Below, piece by piece: positions 1 through 7,443 of a stretch of DNA of 36,451 bases. The stretch spans positions 1 to 36,451 of the forward strand of contig UQNM01000016.1 of assembly GCA_900542395.1 (NCBI GenBank), given 5' to 3'. The notes under the pieces are model-generated. The model saw only the letters and a program-made list of their open reading frames with translations. It was not told the origin of the DNA and did not search any database. Within the stretch, counting starts at the first letter, position 1; every line of letters starts with the position of its first letter. The stretch comes from an uncultured Eubacteriales bacterium (GTDB lineage: Bacteria; Bacillota; Clostridia; Christensenellales; Aristaeellaceae). Made by a program: the position numbers and the translations under genes.

Positions 1-193
1 GAGAAGTTATCGCTAATCCACATTTAATCGAGAGTGACCTGATTGAGATTCCATCCTCCTGCCACAGCACATAAAGAATACGCCCCTGGGCGCCATTAAA
101 CGCATCAATATTCTTTTCGCTGAGAATCTTCTCAAAAATCCGGTCTCCAAGCTGTTTTATTTTGGTGACAAGAAATCCGCCATTCATTTCCAT
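1..193 (-). CDS. MarR-family transcriptional regulator (N-terminal part, runs off window)
   Basis: Reading the minus strand from the ATG at 193 gives 64 uninterrupted codons that run off the left edge. The protein opens MEMNGGFLVTKIKQLGDRIF and continues with an AFNGAQGRILYVLWQ segment and then ISIRSLSIKCGLAITS. This matches the first helices and the start of the winged helix-turn-helix of MarR regulators, which bind palindromic operators as dimers and usually repress their own gene. The ribosome binding site AGGAG (205-201) lies 7 bases before the ATG. The DNA is much more AT-rich than the central window, suggesting separate ancestry. The ligand and targets cannot be read from this fragment. 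Confidence 0.85.
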   Translation of the reverse strand, partial: MEMNGGFLVTKIKQLGDRIFEKILSEKNIDAFNGAQGRILYVLWQEDGISIRSLSIKCGLAITS

Positions 194-196
194 ATA

Positions 197-251
197 AAAG
201 CTCCTATATAGTAGTTTCATAAATCATACTATATAGGAGCTTTATTGTCAA
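197..251 (-). promoter_or_regulatory. Promoter and palindromic operator of the MarR gene
   Basis: On the minus strand a consensus -35 TTGACA (251-246) and -10 TATGAT (228-223) are separated by exactly 17 bases. Overlaid on them is a perfect 17-bp inverted repeat with arms 197-213 and 227-243 (core CTCCTATATAGTA) and a 13-base spacer. One arm fills the -35/-10 spacer and the other covers the leader and the AGGAG ribosome binding site. A dimer bound here would block both RNA polymerase and the ribosome binding region. Autoregulation by the adjacent MarR protein is an inference. Confidence 0.75.
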
Positions 252-280
252 CAGTTTATATGTCTAAGATAAAGGTAAAT

Positions 281-316
281 TTCGATTGTTTGAAATGTTC
301 GGTTTAGGCTTGACAG
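281..316 (+). repeat. Fragment of the MITE-like element found at 23088-23251
   Basis: The stretch reading TGTTTGAAATGTTCGG then TTTAGGCTTGACAGC closely matches 23219-23252, the right end of the MITE-like element, including its terminal CTTGACAG. Only this right end is recognisable here, so it looks like a truncated or decayed copy. Confidence 0.5.
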
Positions 317-362
317 CCCTTACCGCATTGTGGAAAAAGCAAACGCATATTGTATTGCTATA

Positions 363-415
363 CCCGTAGGGGCGCGCATGCATTTTGTGCAGAATTTCTT
401 TTTATTCAATTATTG
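363..415 (+). repeat. Dispersed repeat, copy 1 of 2 (CCCGTAGGGGCGCGCA type)
   Basis: The block starts with CCCGTAGGGGCGCGCA, then TTTTGTGCAGAATTT and TTCAATTATTGT. The same order of blocks with a few substitutions occurs at 9427-9483, about 9 kb away. Neither copy overlaps a gene. Function unknown. Confidence 0.6.
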
Positions 416-625
416 TTTATGATACGTGTTTTCTGTAAAATGATCAAGAACTTGTATGTTATCTTGTCCTGTTTCTTGAACGGCAAAGAAACCGAATTGA
501 TTTTATCCCGGCTGCTATCCTGACTGTTTTCTTGCGTTGATGAAGCACGATGAGTGCGCGGCCTCGAACCGTTTTATGTCGGCGCGAACGGGCGGAAAAT
601 CAATCGGGAAATCAAAATCAAAACG

Positions 626-657
626 AAAAAAACCCTGCAAGGCTAACCTCGCAGGGC
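626..657 (-). terminator. Rho-independent terminator behind the tRNA relic
   Basis: The outer arms CCCTGC (633-638) and GCAGGG (651-656) enclose a further AGG/CCT pairing. On the minus strand the stem is followed directly by seven T (complement of 626-632). It lies just downstream of the tRNA-like fragment at 663-757, as the intact tRNA also has its own terminator. Confidence 0.75.
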
Positions 658-662
658 TGATT

Positions 663-757
663 TGGTGGTCTGTACTGGACTCGAACCGTTTACCGACGGC
701 CTGAACCCGCCACAGGCGGCGGCCGTCGGCAAACCTCCATCGGTGTGAACACGCGGC
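663..757 (-). pseudogene. Broken tRNA-Val copy (3' end intact, body interrupted)
   Basis: Bases 663-687 are identical over 25 bases to 805-829, the CCA end, acceptor strand and T-arm of the intact tRNA-Val. The match stops at 688, where a 47-base palindrome begins. After it, the stretch ccatcggtgtgaac (737-750) again resembles the anticodon region of the intact gene (ccatcgatgtgaac). The 5' half is not recognisable. It reads as a decayed tandem tRNA gene with an insertion in the T-arm/variable region. A tRNA 3' end left by an integrated element (an att remnant) is an alternative. Confidence 0.6.
688..734. repeat. 47-bp palindromic element inside the tRNA relic
   Basis: Outer arms GTTTACCGACGGCC (688-701) and GGCCGTCGGCAAAC (721-734) pair over 14 positions with one mismatch. 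An inner CCGCC/GGCGG pair extends the stem. It interrupts sequence that aligns to the tRNA on both sides, so it looks like a small inserted REP/MITE-like hairpin. Confidence 0.65.
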
Positions 758-763
758 TTTTGT

Positions 764-801
764 AAAGAAAAAGCCTTGCAAGACCTGAGCTTGCAAGGCT
801 T
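764..801 (-). terminator. Rho-independent terminator of tRNA-Val
   Basis: An 11-bp perfect stem, AGCCTTGCAAG (772-782) with CTTGCAAGGCT (790-800), and a 7-base loop is followed on the minus strand by a T-rich tract (complement of 764-772). It starts four bases after the CCA end of the tRNA. Confidence 0.85.
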
Positions 802-804
802 ATC

Positions 805-880
805 TGGTGGTCTGTACTGGACTCGAACCAGTGACCCCATCGATGTGAACGATGTGCTCTACCAACTGAGCCAACAGACC
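805..880 (-). tRNA. tRNA-Val, anticodon CAC
   Basis: Read on the minus strand from 880, the 76 bases fold as a full cloverleaf. The acceptor stem is GGTCTGT/ACAGACC and the D-arm is GCTC/GAGC. The anticodon stem is CATCG/CGATG with loop TTCACAT, giving anticodon CAC for the codon GTG. The T-arm is ACTGG/CCAGT with loop TTCGAGT, followed by discriminator A and an encoded CCA. It has its own promoter and terminator, so it is a stand-alone gene. GTG is a frequent valine codon in this GC-rich DNA, so a dedicated CAC isoacceptor makes sense. Confidence 0.95.
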
Positions 881-901
881 AAGTCACTCGGAACGAAAGA
901 T

Positions 902-931
902 AGTATAGCATAGAGCGGCGGGGGTTGTCAA
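902..931 (-). promoter_or_regulatory. Promoter of tRNA-Val
   Basis: On the minus strand, -35 TTGACA (931-926) and -10 TATACT (907-902) are separated by 18 bases. The -10 lies about 20 bases before the tRNA 5' end. Confidence 0.8.
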
Positions 932-990
932 CCCTGAATTTCAATTTTTTACAAGGAATCTGCGTTCGTCTTTCTTTCTCATCGTCTTTG

Positions 991-999
991 TGTTATAAT
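991..999 (+). promoter_or_regulatory. Extended -10 promoter of the polysaccharide gene cluster
   Basis: TGTTATAAT (991-999) is an extended -10 (TGn plus TATAAT). No good -35 is visible 17 bases upstream (tttctt). It is divergent from the tRNA promoter and lies 47 bases before the first glycosyltransferase start. Confidence 0.65.
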
Positions 1000-1045
1000 C
1001 AGACGATACCTTTGTGATTTTTTGTCAGGAAGTTGGGAGATAAGC

Positions 1046-2077
1046 ATGCAGCTGCCTTTCATTTCGGTGATTTTGCCCGTGCGCAACGAGGAACGATACA
1101 TCGCCGCGTGTGTGGATTCCATTTTTTCGCAGGATTATCCCGCGGATCAGATGGAAGTGATTTTTGTGGACGGCCGTTCGGAGGATCGAACGGTCGAGCT
1201 GCTGCATGCCATGCAGAAGGAGCATCCGCAGATTGTGGTGCTGGATAACCCGAACCGCACCGTGCCCTACGCCATGAACATCGGCATTGCGCACAGCAGC
1301 GCGCCGGTGATCGTGCGGCTGGACGCGCACGCGGAGTATCCGGCGGACTATATCCGTCTGTCCGTGGAGACGCTGCTCACGAAGGACTGCGACAACGCGG
1401 GCGGCGTGTTTGAAACGCATGGGCGCGGCTTTATGGGCGAGGCCATCGCGGAAATGCTCAAGACGCCGCTGGGCGTGGGCAACGCGACCTATCGCCTGAC
1501 GACGGAGGACGGCTATGTGGATACCGTCCCCTTCGGCTGCTTCAAGCGGGCGCTGTTTGACCGCATCGGCGGCTTTGACGAGCGCATGACCCGCAATCAG
1601 GATAACGAGCTGAATTTCCGCATCCGCAAAAACGGCGGAAAAATCTACCTCAACCACAACATCCGCGTGCAGTATTACTGCCGGGACACGATGCGCGGCA
1701 TTATGAAAATGGGTTACATGAACGGCAAATGGAACGTCATCACGATGACGCTCGTTCCCGGCTCGATGGGCGTCCGCCACTTTGTGCCGCTGGCGTTCGT
1801 GCTCTCGACGATTCTCCTCGTGCTGCTGACGCTGCTGACGAAAAGCATGCTCTTCGGCGGGCTGCTGGCGCTGGAATGGGGCGCGTATCTGCTGCTGGAT
1901 TTCTTCTATTCCTACACCATCGCCAAGGAGAAGGGCTGGAAATTCCTGCCGGTTGAAATCATCCTCTATCCGGCGTTCCATTTCGCTTATGGCTTCGGCT
2001 CGCTGTGCGGCATTGCGGCGCTGCCGAAATTCGTCAGGGCGGAGAAGGAAAAGAAAAAGGCGGGTGACGGGCGGTGA
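1046..2077 (+). CDS. Family 2 glycosyltransferase, ExoA-like, membrane-anchored
   Basis: This 343-residue protein likely transfers a sugar from a nucleotide-sugar donor to a lipid-linked glycan at the inner face of the membrane. The GT-A domain opens with FISVILPVRNEERYI (residues 5-19), has the metal-binding DAH at 93-95 and the acceptor-side NQDNELN at 184-190. Hydrophobic segments follow at about 247-265, 268-288 and 303-325, and the tail is lysine-rich. This layout resembles succinoglycan glucosyltransferase ExoA. I chose the ATG at 1046 because GGGAGA (1035-1040) precedes it by 5 bases. A TTG at 1022 would add 8 residues but lacks a site. It is the first gene of a polysaccharide operon, and its stop overlaps the next start by 4 bases. 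The sugar specificity is unknown. Confidence 0.87.
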   Translation: MQLPFISVILPVRNEERYIAACVDSIFSQDYPADQMEVIFVDGRSEDRTVELLHAMQKEHPQIVVLDNPNRTVPYAMNIGIAHSSAPVIVRLDAHAEYPADYIRLSVETLLTKDCDNAGGVFETHGRGFMGEAIAEMLKTPLGVGNATYRLTTEDGYVDTVPFGCFKRALFDRIGGFDERMTRNQDNELNFRIRKNGGKIYLNHNIRVQYYCRDTMRGIMKMGYMNGKWNVITMTLVPGSMGVRHFVPLAFVLSTILLVLLTLLTKSMLFGGLLALEWGAYLLLDFFYSYTIAKEKGWKFLPVEIILYPAFHFAYGFGSLCGIAALPKFVRAEKEKKKAGDGR

Positions 2078-3180
2078 CGGTGCTGCATATCTGCTGCAAC
2101 CTCGCCGGTTCAACCGTCTTTCCGCAGTTGTTTGAGGCGCTGGCCGCGCAGGGGCTTGAGCAGGTGGTGTTCGTGCCGGAAAAGCGCGCGGCGGATCTGG
2201 GCAAAAACGAGCCGCGCGGGGTGAAGACCATCCGCGCGATGACGGTCAGGCAAAGCGACGCGCTGTTTTTCTTCCGCAAGGCGCAGAGAAGCGTTCCGGC
2301 GATTGAAGGGCAGATCGACATGGCGGGCGTGACGCTGATTCACGCGCATACGCTGTTCACCGACGGCTCGATTGCGGCGCGTCTGGCCAAGAAGCACGGC
2401 CTGCCGTATGCCGTCACGCTGCGATACAGCGACATCGAGGCCATCTGGAAATACGAGCCGCACCTGCGGCCGATGGCGCGTCGGATTCTCGGCGGCGCGG
2501 CGCGGGTCGTCTGTCTCGGCGGCGCGGCGAAGGAGAAGGTGCTCGGCTGGTTTACGGGCGCGGCGCGGGATGCGCTGGCGGACAAGCTGCGCGTCATCCC
2601 CAACGGCCTTGACCCCGCGTGGCTGGACGGCGTGCCCAGAACGGCGGCGCATACGCCCGTGCGCGTGGGCTTTGCGGGGCGGATGAACGAGCGGAAGCGC
2701 CCGCTTGACGCGCTGAACGCGGCGCACGAAGCGGGGTATGCCGTGGCGGCCTGCGGAGACGGGCCGCTGAAGGAAACATTCTGCGCGGCGATGCGCCCGC
2801 AGGATCGCTATCTGGGGCGCATATCGGGCATGGACGCGATGAAGGCGTTTTATGCGGATTGCGACGTGCTGCTCGTGCCATCCTCGGCGGAGACGTTCGG
2901 CATGGTCTATCTGGAGGCCATGAGTCAGGGCGTGCCCGTGCTGTATACGAAGGGGCAGGGGTTTGACGGCCAGTTTCCCGAGGGAGAGGTCGGCTATGCC
3001 GTGCCGTGCGGCGACGTGCGGGCGCAGGCGCAGGCGCTTGGGCGCGTCATGCAGGGCTATGCGGAGCGCTCGAAGCGATGCGTAGAGGGCGCGCGGCGGT
3101 ATGCGTGGCCGCAGATCACGGGCATGTGGATGGAATTGTATCGGGAGCTCCCTCTTCGAGGGAGCTGTCAGCGAAGCTGA
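2074..3180 (+). CDS. Family 4 glycosyltransferase
   Basis: This 368-residue GT-B enzyme starts with GTG, overlapping the previous stop (GTGA). The N-terminal half holds HICCNLAGS and LIHAHTLFTDG (near 88-98). The C-terminal nucleotide-sugar-binding half holds VIPNGLD (174-180), VGFAGRMNERKRP and the GT4 signature SAETFGMVYLEAMSQG with E273 and E281 spaced by seven residues. It should add one sugar of the repeat unit in the cytoplasm. The last dozen residues, RELPLRGSCQRS, are encoded by a dispersed repeat (3148-3189) rather than by family sequence. The natural end was therefore probably overwritten or extended when the repeat landed. Confidence 0.87.
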   Translation: MTVLHICCNLAGSTVFPQLFEALAAQGLEQVVFVPEKRAADLGKNEPRGVKTIRAMTVRQSDALFFFRKAQRSVPAIEGQIDMAGVTLIHAHTLFTDGSIAARLAKKHGLPYAVTLRYSDIEAIWKYEPHLRPMARRILGGAARVVCLGGAAKEKVLGWFTGAARDALADKLRVIPNGLDPAWLDGVPRTAAHTPVRVGFAGRMNERKRPLDALNAAHEAGYAVAACGDGPLKETFCAAMRPQDRYLGRISGMDAMKAFYADCDVLLVPSSAETFGMVYLEAMSQGVPVLYTKGQGFDGQFPEGEVGYAVPCGDVRAQAQALGRVMQGYAERSKRCVEGARRYAWPQITGMWMELYRELPLRGSCQRS

Positions 3181-3189
3181 CTGAGGGAG
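3148..3189 (+). repeat. Dispersed hairpin repeat at a gene junction
   Basis: The element reads GCTCCCTC TTC GAGGGAGC (a stem-loop) and then TGTCAGCGAAGCTGAC (a second stem) and TGAGGGAG. Related copies occur at 9511-9555 and 29212-29299, and an inverted one at 9281-9388. This copy supplies the stop codon and the last residues of the upstream glycosyltransferase. It ends 13 bases before the next start. Confidence 0.75.
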
Positions 3190-3202
3190 AAGAGGTGGCC
3201 GC

Positions 3203-4399
3203 ATGCGGATATTGATGATGATTCACCGTCTGGCGGATAATTCGCCGTATTGCTTTTATGTGCATGAGCAGGCGAAGGCGCTGCGGGCACAGGGGCATGA
3301 CGTGACGGTGATCTCCTGCGTCGGCACGATGCCGATGATGAAGGCGCTCCGCCCCGCGCTGTATGAGACGGACAGGCGAACGCCGAAGGAAGCGGTCATC
3401 GACGGCGTTCCCGTGTATTTTCCGCGCTGCCTGACGCTGGGCAACGCGGGCGAACGATGGCTCGGCGGATGGCCGATGTACCGCGCGGCGCTGCCGGTTG
3501 CCAAAGCGCTGCACGCGCAGAAGCCGTTTGATCTCCTTCACGCGCACATGCTCCCCCGCGAGGGACACGCGGGGCGGCTGCTGGGGCGGGCGCTCGGCCT
3601 GCCCGTGGCGCTGACCGTGCACGGGACGGATGTGTTTCACTACTTCATCCCCGGCCAAACGCCGTGGAAGCGCAATGTCGAAACCGCGCGGCGCGTCGAT
3701 GCGCTGATGGCGGTGTCGAGCCTGCTGCTTTCGCGCGTCGCGCCGTATCGCGGGGCGGGGCGGATCAGCCGCGTCGTGCAAAACGGCGTGGATCTCTCGC
3801 TGGTGCCGGAAAACGAGGCGCCAAGGCCGCGCGCGGTGATCTCCGTCGGCACGCTCAAGGCGCGGAAATGCATGGATAAAACGCTGGAGGCGTTCGCGCG
3901 TCTGGCGGATGAATACGGCGACGCGACGCTGACCATCGTGGGCATCGGCGAAATGGAGCAGGCGCTCCGGGCGCGAATCGCCGAGCTGCATCTGGAAGGC
4001 CGCGTGACGTTGACCGGCGGCCTGCCGCACGAGGAGGTTCTGCGGCGGATGGCGCAGAGCGACCTGTTCGTTCTGCCGAGCTGGGGCGAGGGCTACGGCA
4101 TCGTCTACATCGAGGCGATGGCGGCGGGCTGCATCGCCGTCGGCGCGGAAAACGAGGGCATTGCCGACACCATTACGGACGGCGAAAACGGCTTTCTCGT
4201 GCCCGCCGGGGACACGGACGCGGTGGAGCGCGTCATGCGCGCCGTGTTCGCCCATCCCGAGGCATACGAGGCGCTGCGCGCGCGGGGCATGCGCGACGCG
4301 CGCGAGCTGACATGGGCGCACAACGCCGAAATCACCGCGGGGGTTTACCGCGAGGCCATGGAGCATTGGAGGAAAGAACATGCGCAAGCAGGGCATTGA
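3203..4399 (+). CDS. Family 4 glycosyltransferase
   Basis: This 398-residue GT-B glycosyltransferase starts at MRILMMIHRLADNSPYC. The acceptor-domain motifs LLHAHMLPREGHAG and TVHGTDVFHYF are typical of GT4 enzymes. The donor domain has VVQNGVD, VISVGTLKARKCMDK and the EX7E motif EGYGIVYIEAM with E296 and E304. It likely extends the same lipid-linked oligosaccharide as its neighbours. The ribosome binding site AGAGG (3191-3195) follows the dispersed repeat, so the repeat now sits between two operon genes. The 3' end overlaps the next gene by 20 bases, suggesting translational coupling. Confidence 0.88.
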   Translation: MRILMMIHRLADNSPYCFYVHEQAKALRAQGHDVTVISCVGTMPMMKALRPALYETDRRTPKEAVIDGVPVYFPRCLTLGNAGERWLGGWPMYRAALPVAKALHAQKPFDLLHAHMLPREGHAGRLLGRALGLPVALTVHGTDVFHYFIPGQTPWKRNVETARRVDALMAVSSLLLSRVAPYRGAGRISRVVQNGVDLSLVPENEAPRPRAVISVGTLKARKCMDKTLEAFARLADEYGDATLTIVGIGEMEQALRARIAELHLEGRVTLTGGLPHEEVLRRMAQSDLFVLPSWGEGYGIVYIEAMAAGCIAVGAENEGIADTITDGENGFLVPAGDTDAVERVMRAVFAHPEAYEALRARGMRDARELTWAHNAEITAGVYREAMEHWRKEHAQAGH

Positions 4400-5693
4400 C
4401 GGAACGGGGATGCTCAACCTGTACGACAGGGTGACGGGCATTTTCAACGAGATTTTTGATTCGCGGCTGCTGACGGCGGCGATCTTCGCGCTGATCGGCT
4501 ATTGCTCGCTGTTCACGCAGCGGAAATTCCCGATGCGCTGGATGATCTTCGTGCTCTTCGGCATGATCCTGCTGGCGTTTGTGACGCTGACGGCGCGCAC
4601 CCCCGGACAAAAGGCGCGCGTGCACTTCCACAAAGGCATGGCGGGGCTTTGGTTCGCGCTGCACGGGATGATGGTGGTTTCCGGCCTGTTTTACGAGGAT
4701 TGGCTGCCGGAAAGCGTGCCGCTTTTGATCTGCTACCCGATCGTGTTTTCCGTCTTCGTTTCGCGCGACGACGATTCGACGTTCCGCTCTATCCTGCGCG
4801 GCGCGGTGTTCGCGGTGCTGCCGTTTCTGGCGTGGTCGTATGCGGCCGTGCCGCTGAGCTTCGCCTATCCGGGCTACAAGGGCGTCTTTTATGACGCGAA
4901 CTGCCTGTCGATGTGCTGCATCGTGATGGCGACGGCGGCGCTGCTGCTGGCCTACGCGAGCTTTATGGAAAAGCGGATGAAGGCGGCGGCCGCGTATCTG
5001 CTGCTGGGCGTTTGGGCGGCGGCGACGCTGCTGGCGACGCTCTCGCGCTCGGGGCTGCTGGCGTTCGCGGGCGTGATGGTGATTCTGGTTTCGGCGATCA
5101 TCGCGGGCACGGCGAAGCACCCGGCGCGGCTGCTGGCGCTGGTGGCTGCGTTCATCGTGCTCTGCGGCGCGGCGGGCGTGAAGATCACGAAGGACAAGAT
5201 GTATGAGGCGGCGGTGGAGGATTACAACCTCGCCGTGTACAACCACGAGACATACGGCAACCCGATCACCGTGCCCAAGCCGGAGGACAGGACGATCAGC
5301 ATGGACGACCTGACCAGCGACCGCTGGGGAATCTGGACGACCATTCTGGAAAACCTGACGTGGAACGGCCATCAGGACAGCGTGATCTGGGAATGGGTCG
5401 CCAAGGACGGCGCGGGCGACCGCCACTACAACGCGCACAATGCGTTTTTCGGCGTGGCCTACAACAACGGCTTCATCGCCGGCCTGCTGCTGGTCGCTTA
5501 CACGGCGCTCGCGTTCATCCGCGCCCTGCGGTATTACTGGGCGCACCGGAAGGAGAGCCCCTACGCCGCGACGCCGCTGGCGTTCTGCACGGTGTTCATT
5601 CTGGTGGGCATGTTCGAATCGGTCTACGCGCCGTTCTCGGTGATCGGCTGCGCGTATTTTCTGGTTCAGGCGCCGCTCTGGCGCGCCGAATAA
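4380..5693 (+). CDS. O-antigen ligase/Wzy-like polysaccharide polymerase, membrane protein
   Basis: This 437-residue protein is strongly hydrophobic, with about ten membrane segments starting near residue 28 (LLTAAIFALIGYCSLF). A long hydrophilic loop lies at about 270-350. The loop ends in HYNAHNAFFGVAYNNGFIAG, the HN...G pattern of the Wzy_C/O-antigen ligase family. Such proteins join lipid-linked repeat units, or move finished chains to an acceptor, on the outer face of the membrane. GGAGGAAAGAAC precedes the ATG, inside the upstream gene. The context of five glycosyltransferase-type genes favours polymerase over ligase, but sequence alone cannot separate the two. Confidence 0.8.
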   Translation: MRKQGIDGTGMLNLYDRVTGIFNEIFDSRLLTAAIFALIGYCSLFTQRKFPMRWMIFVLFGMILLAFVTLTARTPGQKARVHFHKGMAGLWFALHGMMVVSGLFYEDWLPESVPLLICYPIVFSVFVSRDDDSTFRSILRGAVFAVLPFLAWSYAAVPLSFAYPGYKGVFYDANCLSMCCIVMATAALLLAYASFMEKRMKAAAAYLLLGVWAAATLLATLSRSGLLAFAGVMVILVSAIIAGTAKHPARLLALVAAFIVLCGAAGVKITKDKMYEAAVEDYNLAVYNHETYGNPITVPKPEDRTISMDDLTSDRWGIWTTILENLTWNGHQDSVIWEWVAKDGAGDRHYNAHNAFFGVAYNNGFIAGLLLVAYTALAFIRALRYYWAHRKESPYAATPLAFCTVFILVGMFESVYAPFSVIGCAYFLVQAPLWRAE

Positions 5694-5730
5694 GCCCGCC
5701 CCGATTTGCGCTGCATAAAGGAGAATGTCC

Positions 5731-6753
5731 ATGAATCCGAAGGTTTCGGTCATCGTCCCGGTCTATGGGGCGGAAGCGTTTCTGCCGACGTGCATCTCGT
5801 CTCTGCGCGCGCAGACGCTGCGGGATATCGAGCTGATCTTCGTCTGCGACGGCAGCCCGGATCATTCTCTGGCGATTCTGCGCAGGGTGGAGCCGCTGGA
5901 CAGCCGAATCCGCGTGATCGCGTTTGAGGAAAATCAGGGCGTATCGGCGGCGCGCAACGCGGGGCTGGACGCGGCGCGGGGCGATTACATCGGCTTTTGC
6001 GACGGCGACGACTGGGCGGAGCCGCAGATGTACGAAACGCTCCTGCGCGCGGCGGAGGAAGCCGGGGCGGACGTCGCCTTCTGCCGGGTGTTTAAGGACA
6101 GGGGCGAGGCGCGGGAGGATGTGCCGCTGGGCTTTGACGACGGCACGGTGTTCGGCCGCGAGGAGATCGGCCGGACGCTGATCCCGGCCATGCTCTCCCG
6201 GCCGACGGACAGCGACGAGCTGCCGCTTTCCGGCTACACGCCGCGCAACCTGTTTCGGCGCGAGGCAATCGGCAGCCATCGCTTCCGCCCGGATATCCGA
6301 TACGCGGAGGATCTGCTGTTCATCGTCGCCTGCATGAAGGACGCGAGATGCGCCGTCGCGGTGGACAGGGCATATTACCACTATCGCTTTCACAGCGGCA
6401 GCGTGACCAAGCATTTCAGCTTTCACGTGCCGGAGAGCTATGAAAAATCCAACGACGCGCTGGAGGCGCTTTTGGCGGACAGCCCGGAGTGCATGCGCCG
6501 GATGAAGATCCGCCGCCGCAAGATGGCCGTCGGCACCGTGCGCAATTTCTGCTACCCCGGAACGCCCTACGCGTTTTGGGAGCGCGTGCGCCGCGCAAAG
6601 GCATATATGAACAGGCCGGATATCGCCGCGCTGTTTGACGACGTAAAACCGAGCGATTTTCCGGCGCAGCTCGGCGTGAAGCTGTTTTTGATGCAGCGCC
6701 GGATGGCGTTTGCGATGTGCTTCCTGTTCACCTACGTATTTGACCGGGTATGA
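5731..6753 (+). CDS. Family 2 glycosyltransferase
   Basis: This 340-residue enzyme starts MNPKVSVIVPVYGAEAFLPT. It carries the GT-A signatures VCDGSPDHS, NQGVSAARNAGLDAARG and DGDDW (91-95), whose aspartates hold the metal and the nucleotide-sugar. The C-terminal part (RPDIRYAEDLLFIVACM, then YHYRFHSGSVTKHF) matches the helper region of WcaA/EpsJ-like transferases. AAAGGAG (5717-5723) is 7 bases from the ATG at 5731 and only 1 base from an ATG at 5725, so 5731 is chosen. It is part of the polysaccharide operon. The sugar transferred is unknown. Confidence 0.88.
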   Translation: MNPKVSVIVPVYGAEAFLPTCISSLRAQTLRDIELIFVCDGSPDHSLAILRRVEPLDSRIRVIAFEENQGVSAARNAGLDAARGDYIGFCDGDDWAEPQMYETLLRAAEEAGADVAFCRVFKDRGEAREDVPLGFDDGTVFGREEIGRTLIPAMLSRPTDSDELPLSGYTPRNLFRREAIGSHRFRPDIRYAEDLLFIVACMKDARCAVAVDRAYYHYRFHSGSVTKHFSFHVPESYEKSNDALEALLADSPECMRRMKIRRRKMAVGTVRNFCYPGTPYAFWERVRRAKAYMNRPDIAALFDDVKPSDFPAQLGVKLFLMQRRMAFAMCFLFTYVFDRV

Positions 6754-6772
6754 CGAAAGACGAGGAGCGACC

Positions 6773-7429
6773 ATGCAAAAGAAAGAAGAACGGATGGATA
6801 TCGCCGAGGTGCTGGCGCGGCGAAGGCCGCAGCGCATCGCCAAGCGCGCCATGGATATTGTCCTCTCGGCGGCGGCGCTGGCGGTGCTCTGGCCGCTGCT
6901 GCTGCTCATCGCGCTGGCGGTGGTCATCGACGACCCCGGCCCGGTGTTTTACCGGCAGGTGCGCATCGGCAGGGGCGGCAAGCCGTTTCGCATTTTCAAA
7001 TTCCGCACGATGGTGACGGATGCGGACAAGAAGGGGCTGGCGATCACCGTCGGGCGCGACAGACGCATCACCCGCGTCGGCGCGATTCTGCGCAAGACCA
7101 AGCTGGACGAGCTGGCACAGCTTCTCAACGTCCTTGCGGGGCAGATGAGCTTCGTCGGCCCGCGCCCGGAGGTGGAGCGATACGTCAGGCTCTACACGCC
7201 GTATCAGCGGCAGGTGCTCCTGGTGCGCCCGGGCATCACGGATTACGCCTCGATTGCCTACCGAAACGAAAACGATCTGCTCGCCGGGGCGGAAGACCCC
7301 GAAAAAATGTACATCGAGCAGATCATGCCCGATAAAATTGAGCTGAACATGAAATACCTGCGGGAAATTTCCCCGCTTGCGGATATCAAATTGATTCTTA
7401 AAACCGTTGCAGCGGTTGTCAAGGGATAA
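6773..7429 (+). CDS. Initiating sugar-phosphate transferase (WcaJ/EpsL-type, short form)
   Basis: This 218-residue protein matches the catalytic core of bacterial sugar transferases, which load the first sugar-1-phosphate onto undecaprenyl phosphate and so start repeat-unit assembly. One hydrophobic re-entrant segment (about 27-52) is followed by DDPGPVFYRQVRIG, FRIFKFRTM, TKLDELAQLLNVL and GQMSFVGPRPE, all hallmarks of the family. It lacks the four extra N-terminal membrane helices of full-length WcaJ, as is normal for EpsL/PglC-sized enzymes. The start follows GAGGAG (6762-6767) by 5 bases. An ATG 7 codons further on is possible. Confidence 0.92.
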   Translation: MQKKEERMDIAEVLARRRPQRIAKRAMDIVLSAAALAVLWPLLLLIALAVVIDDPGPVFYRQVRIGRGGKPFRIFKFRTMVTDADKKGLAITVGRDRRITRVGAILRKTKLDELAQLLNVLAGQMSFVGPRPEVERYVRLYTPYQRQVLLVRPGITDYASIAYRNENDLLAGAEDPEKMYIEQIMPDKIELNMKYLREISPLADIKLILKTVAAVVKG

Positions 7430-7443
7430 AAGGAGGAGCTTAC

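Larger units (their letters stand above)
252..625. other. AT-rich intergenic region, no gene seen
   Basis: No reading frame here has a convincing start, ribosome binding site and family resemblance. The stretch holds fragments of two dispersed repeats, at 281-316 and 363-415. It also holds a small stem, GTTTCTT/AAGAAAC, near 471-492. Base composition is AT-rich until about 520 and then becomes GC-rich like the rest of the window. Confidence 0.6.

Noticed and set aside
515..944. Overlapping minus-strand frames of 65-93 codons over the tRNA region
   Set aside because: They translate tRNA, terminator and palindrome sequence and have no ribosome binding site.
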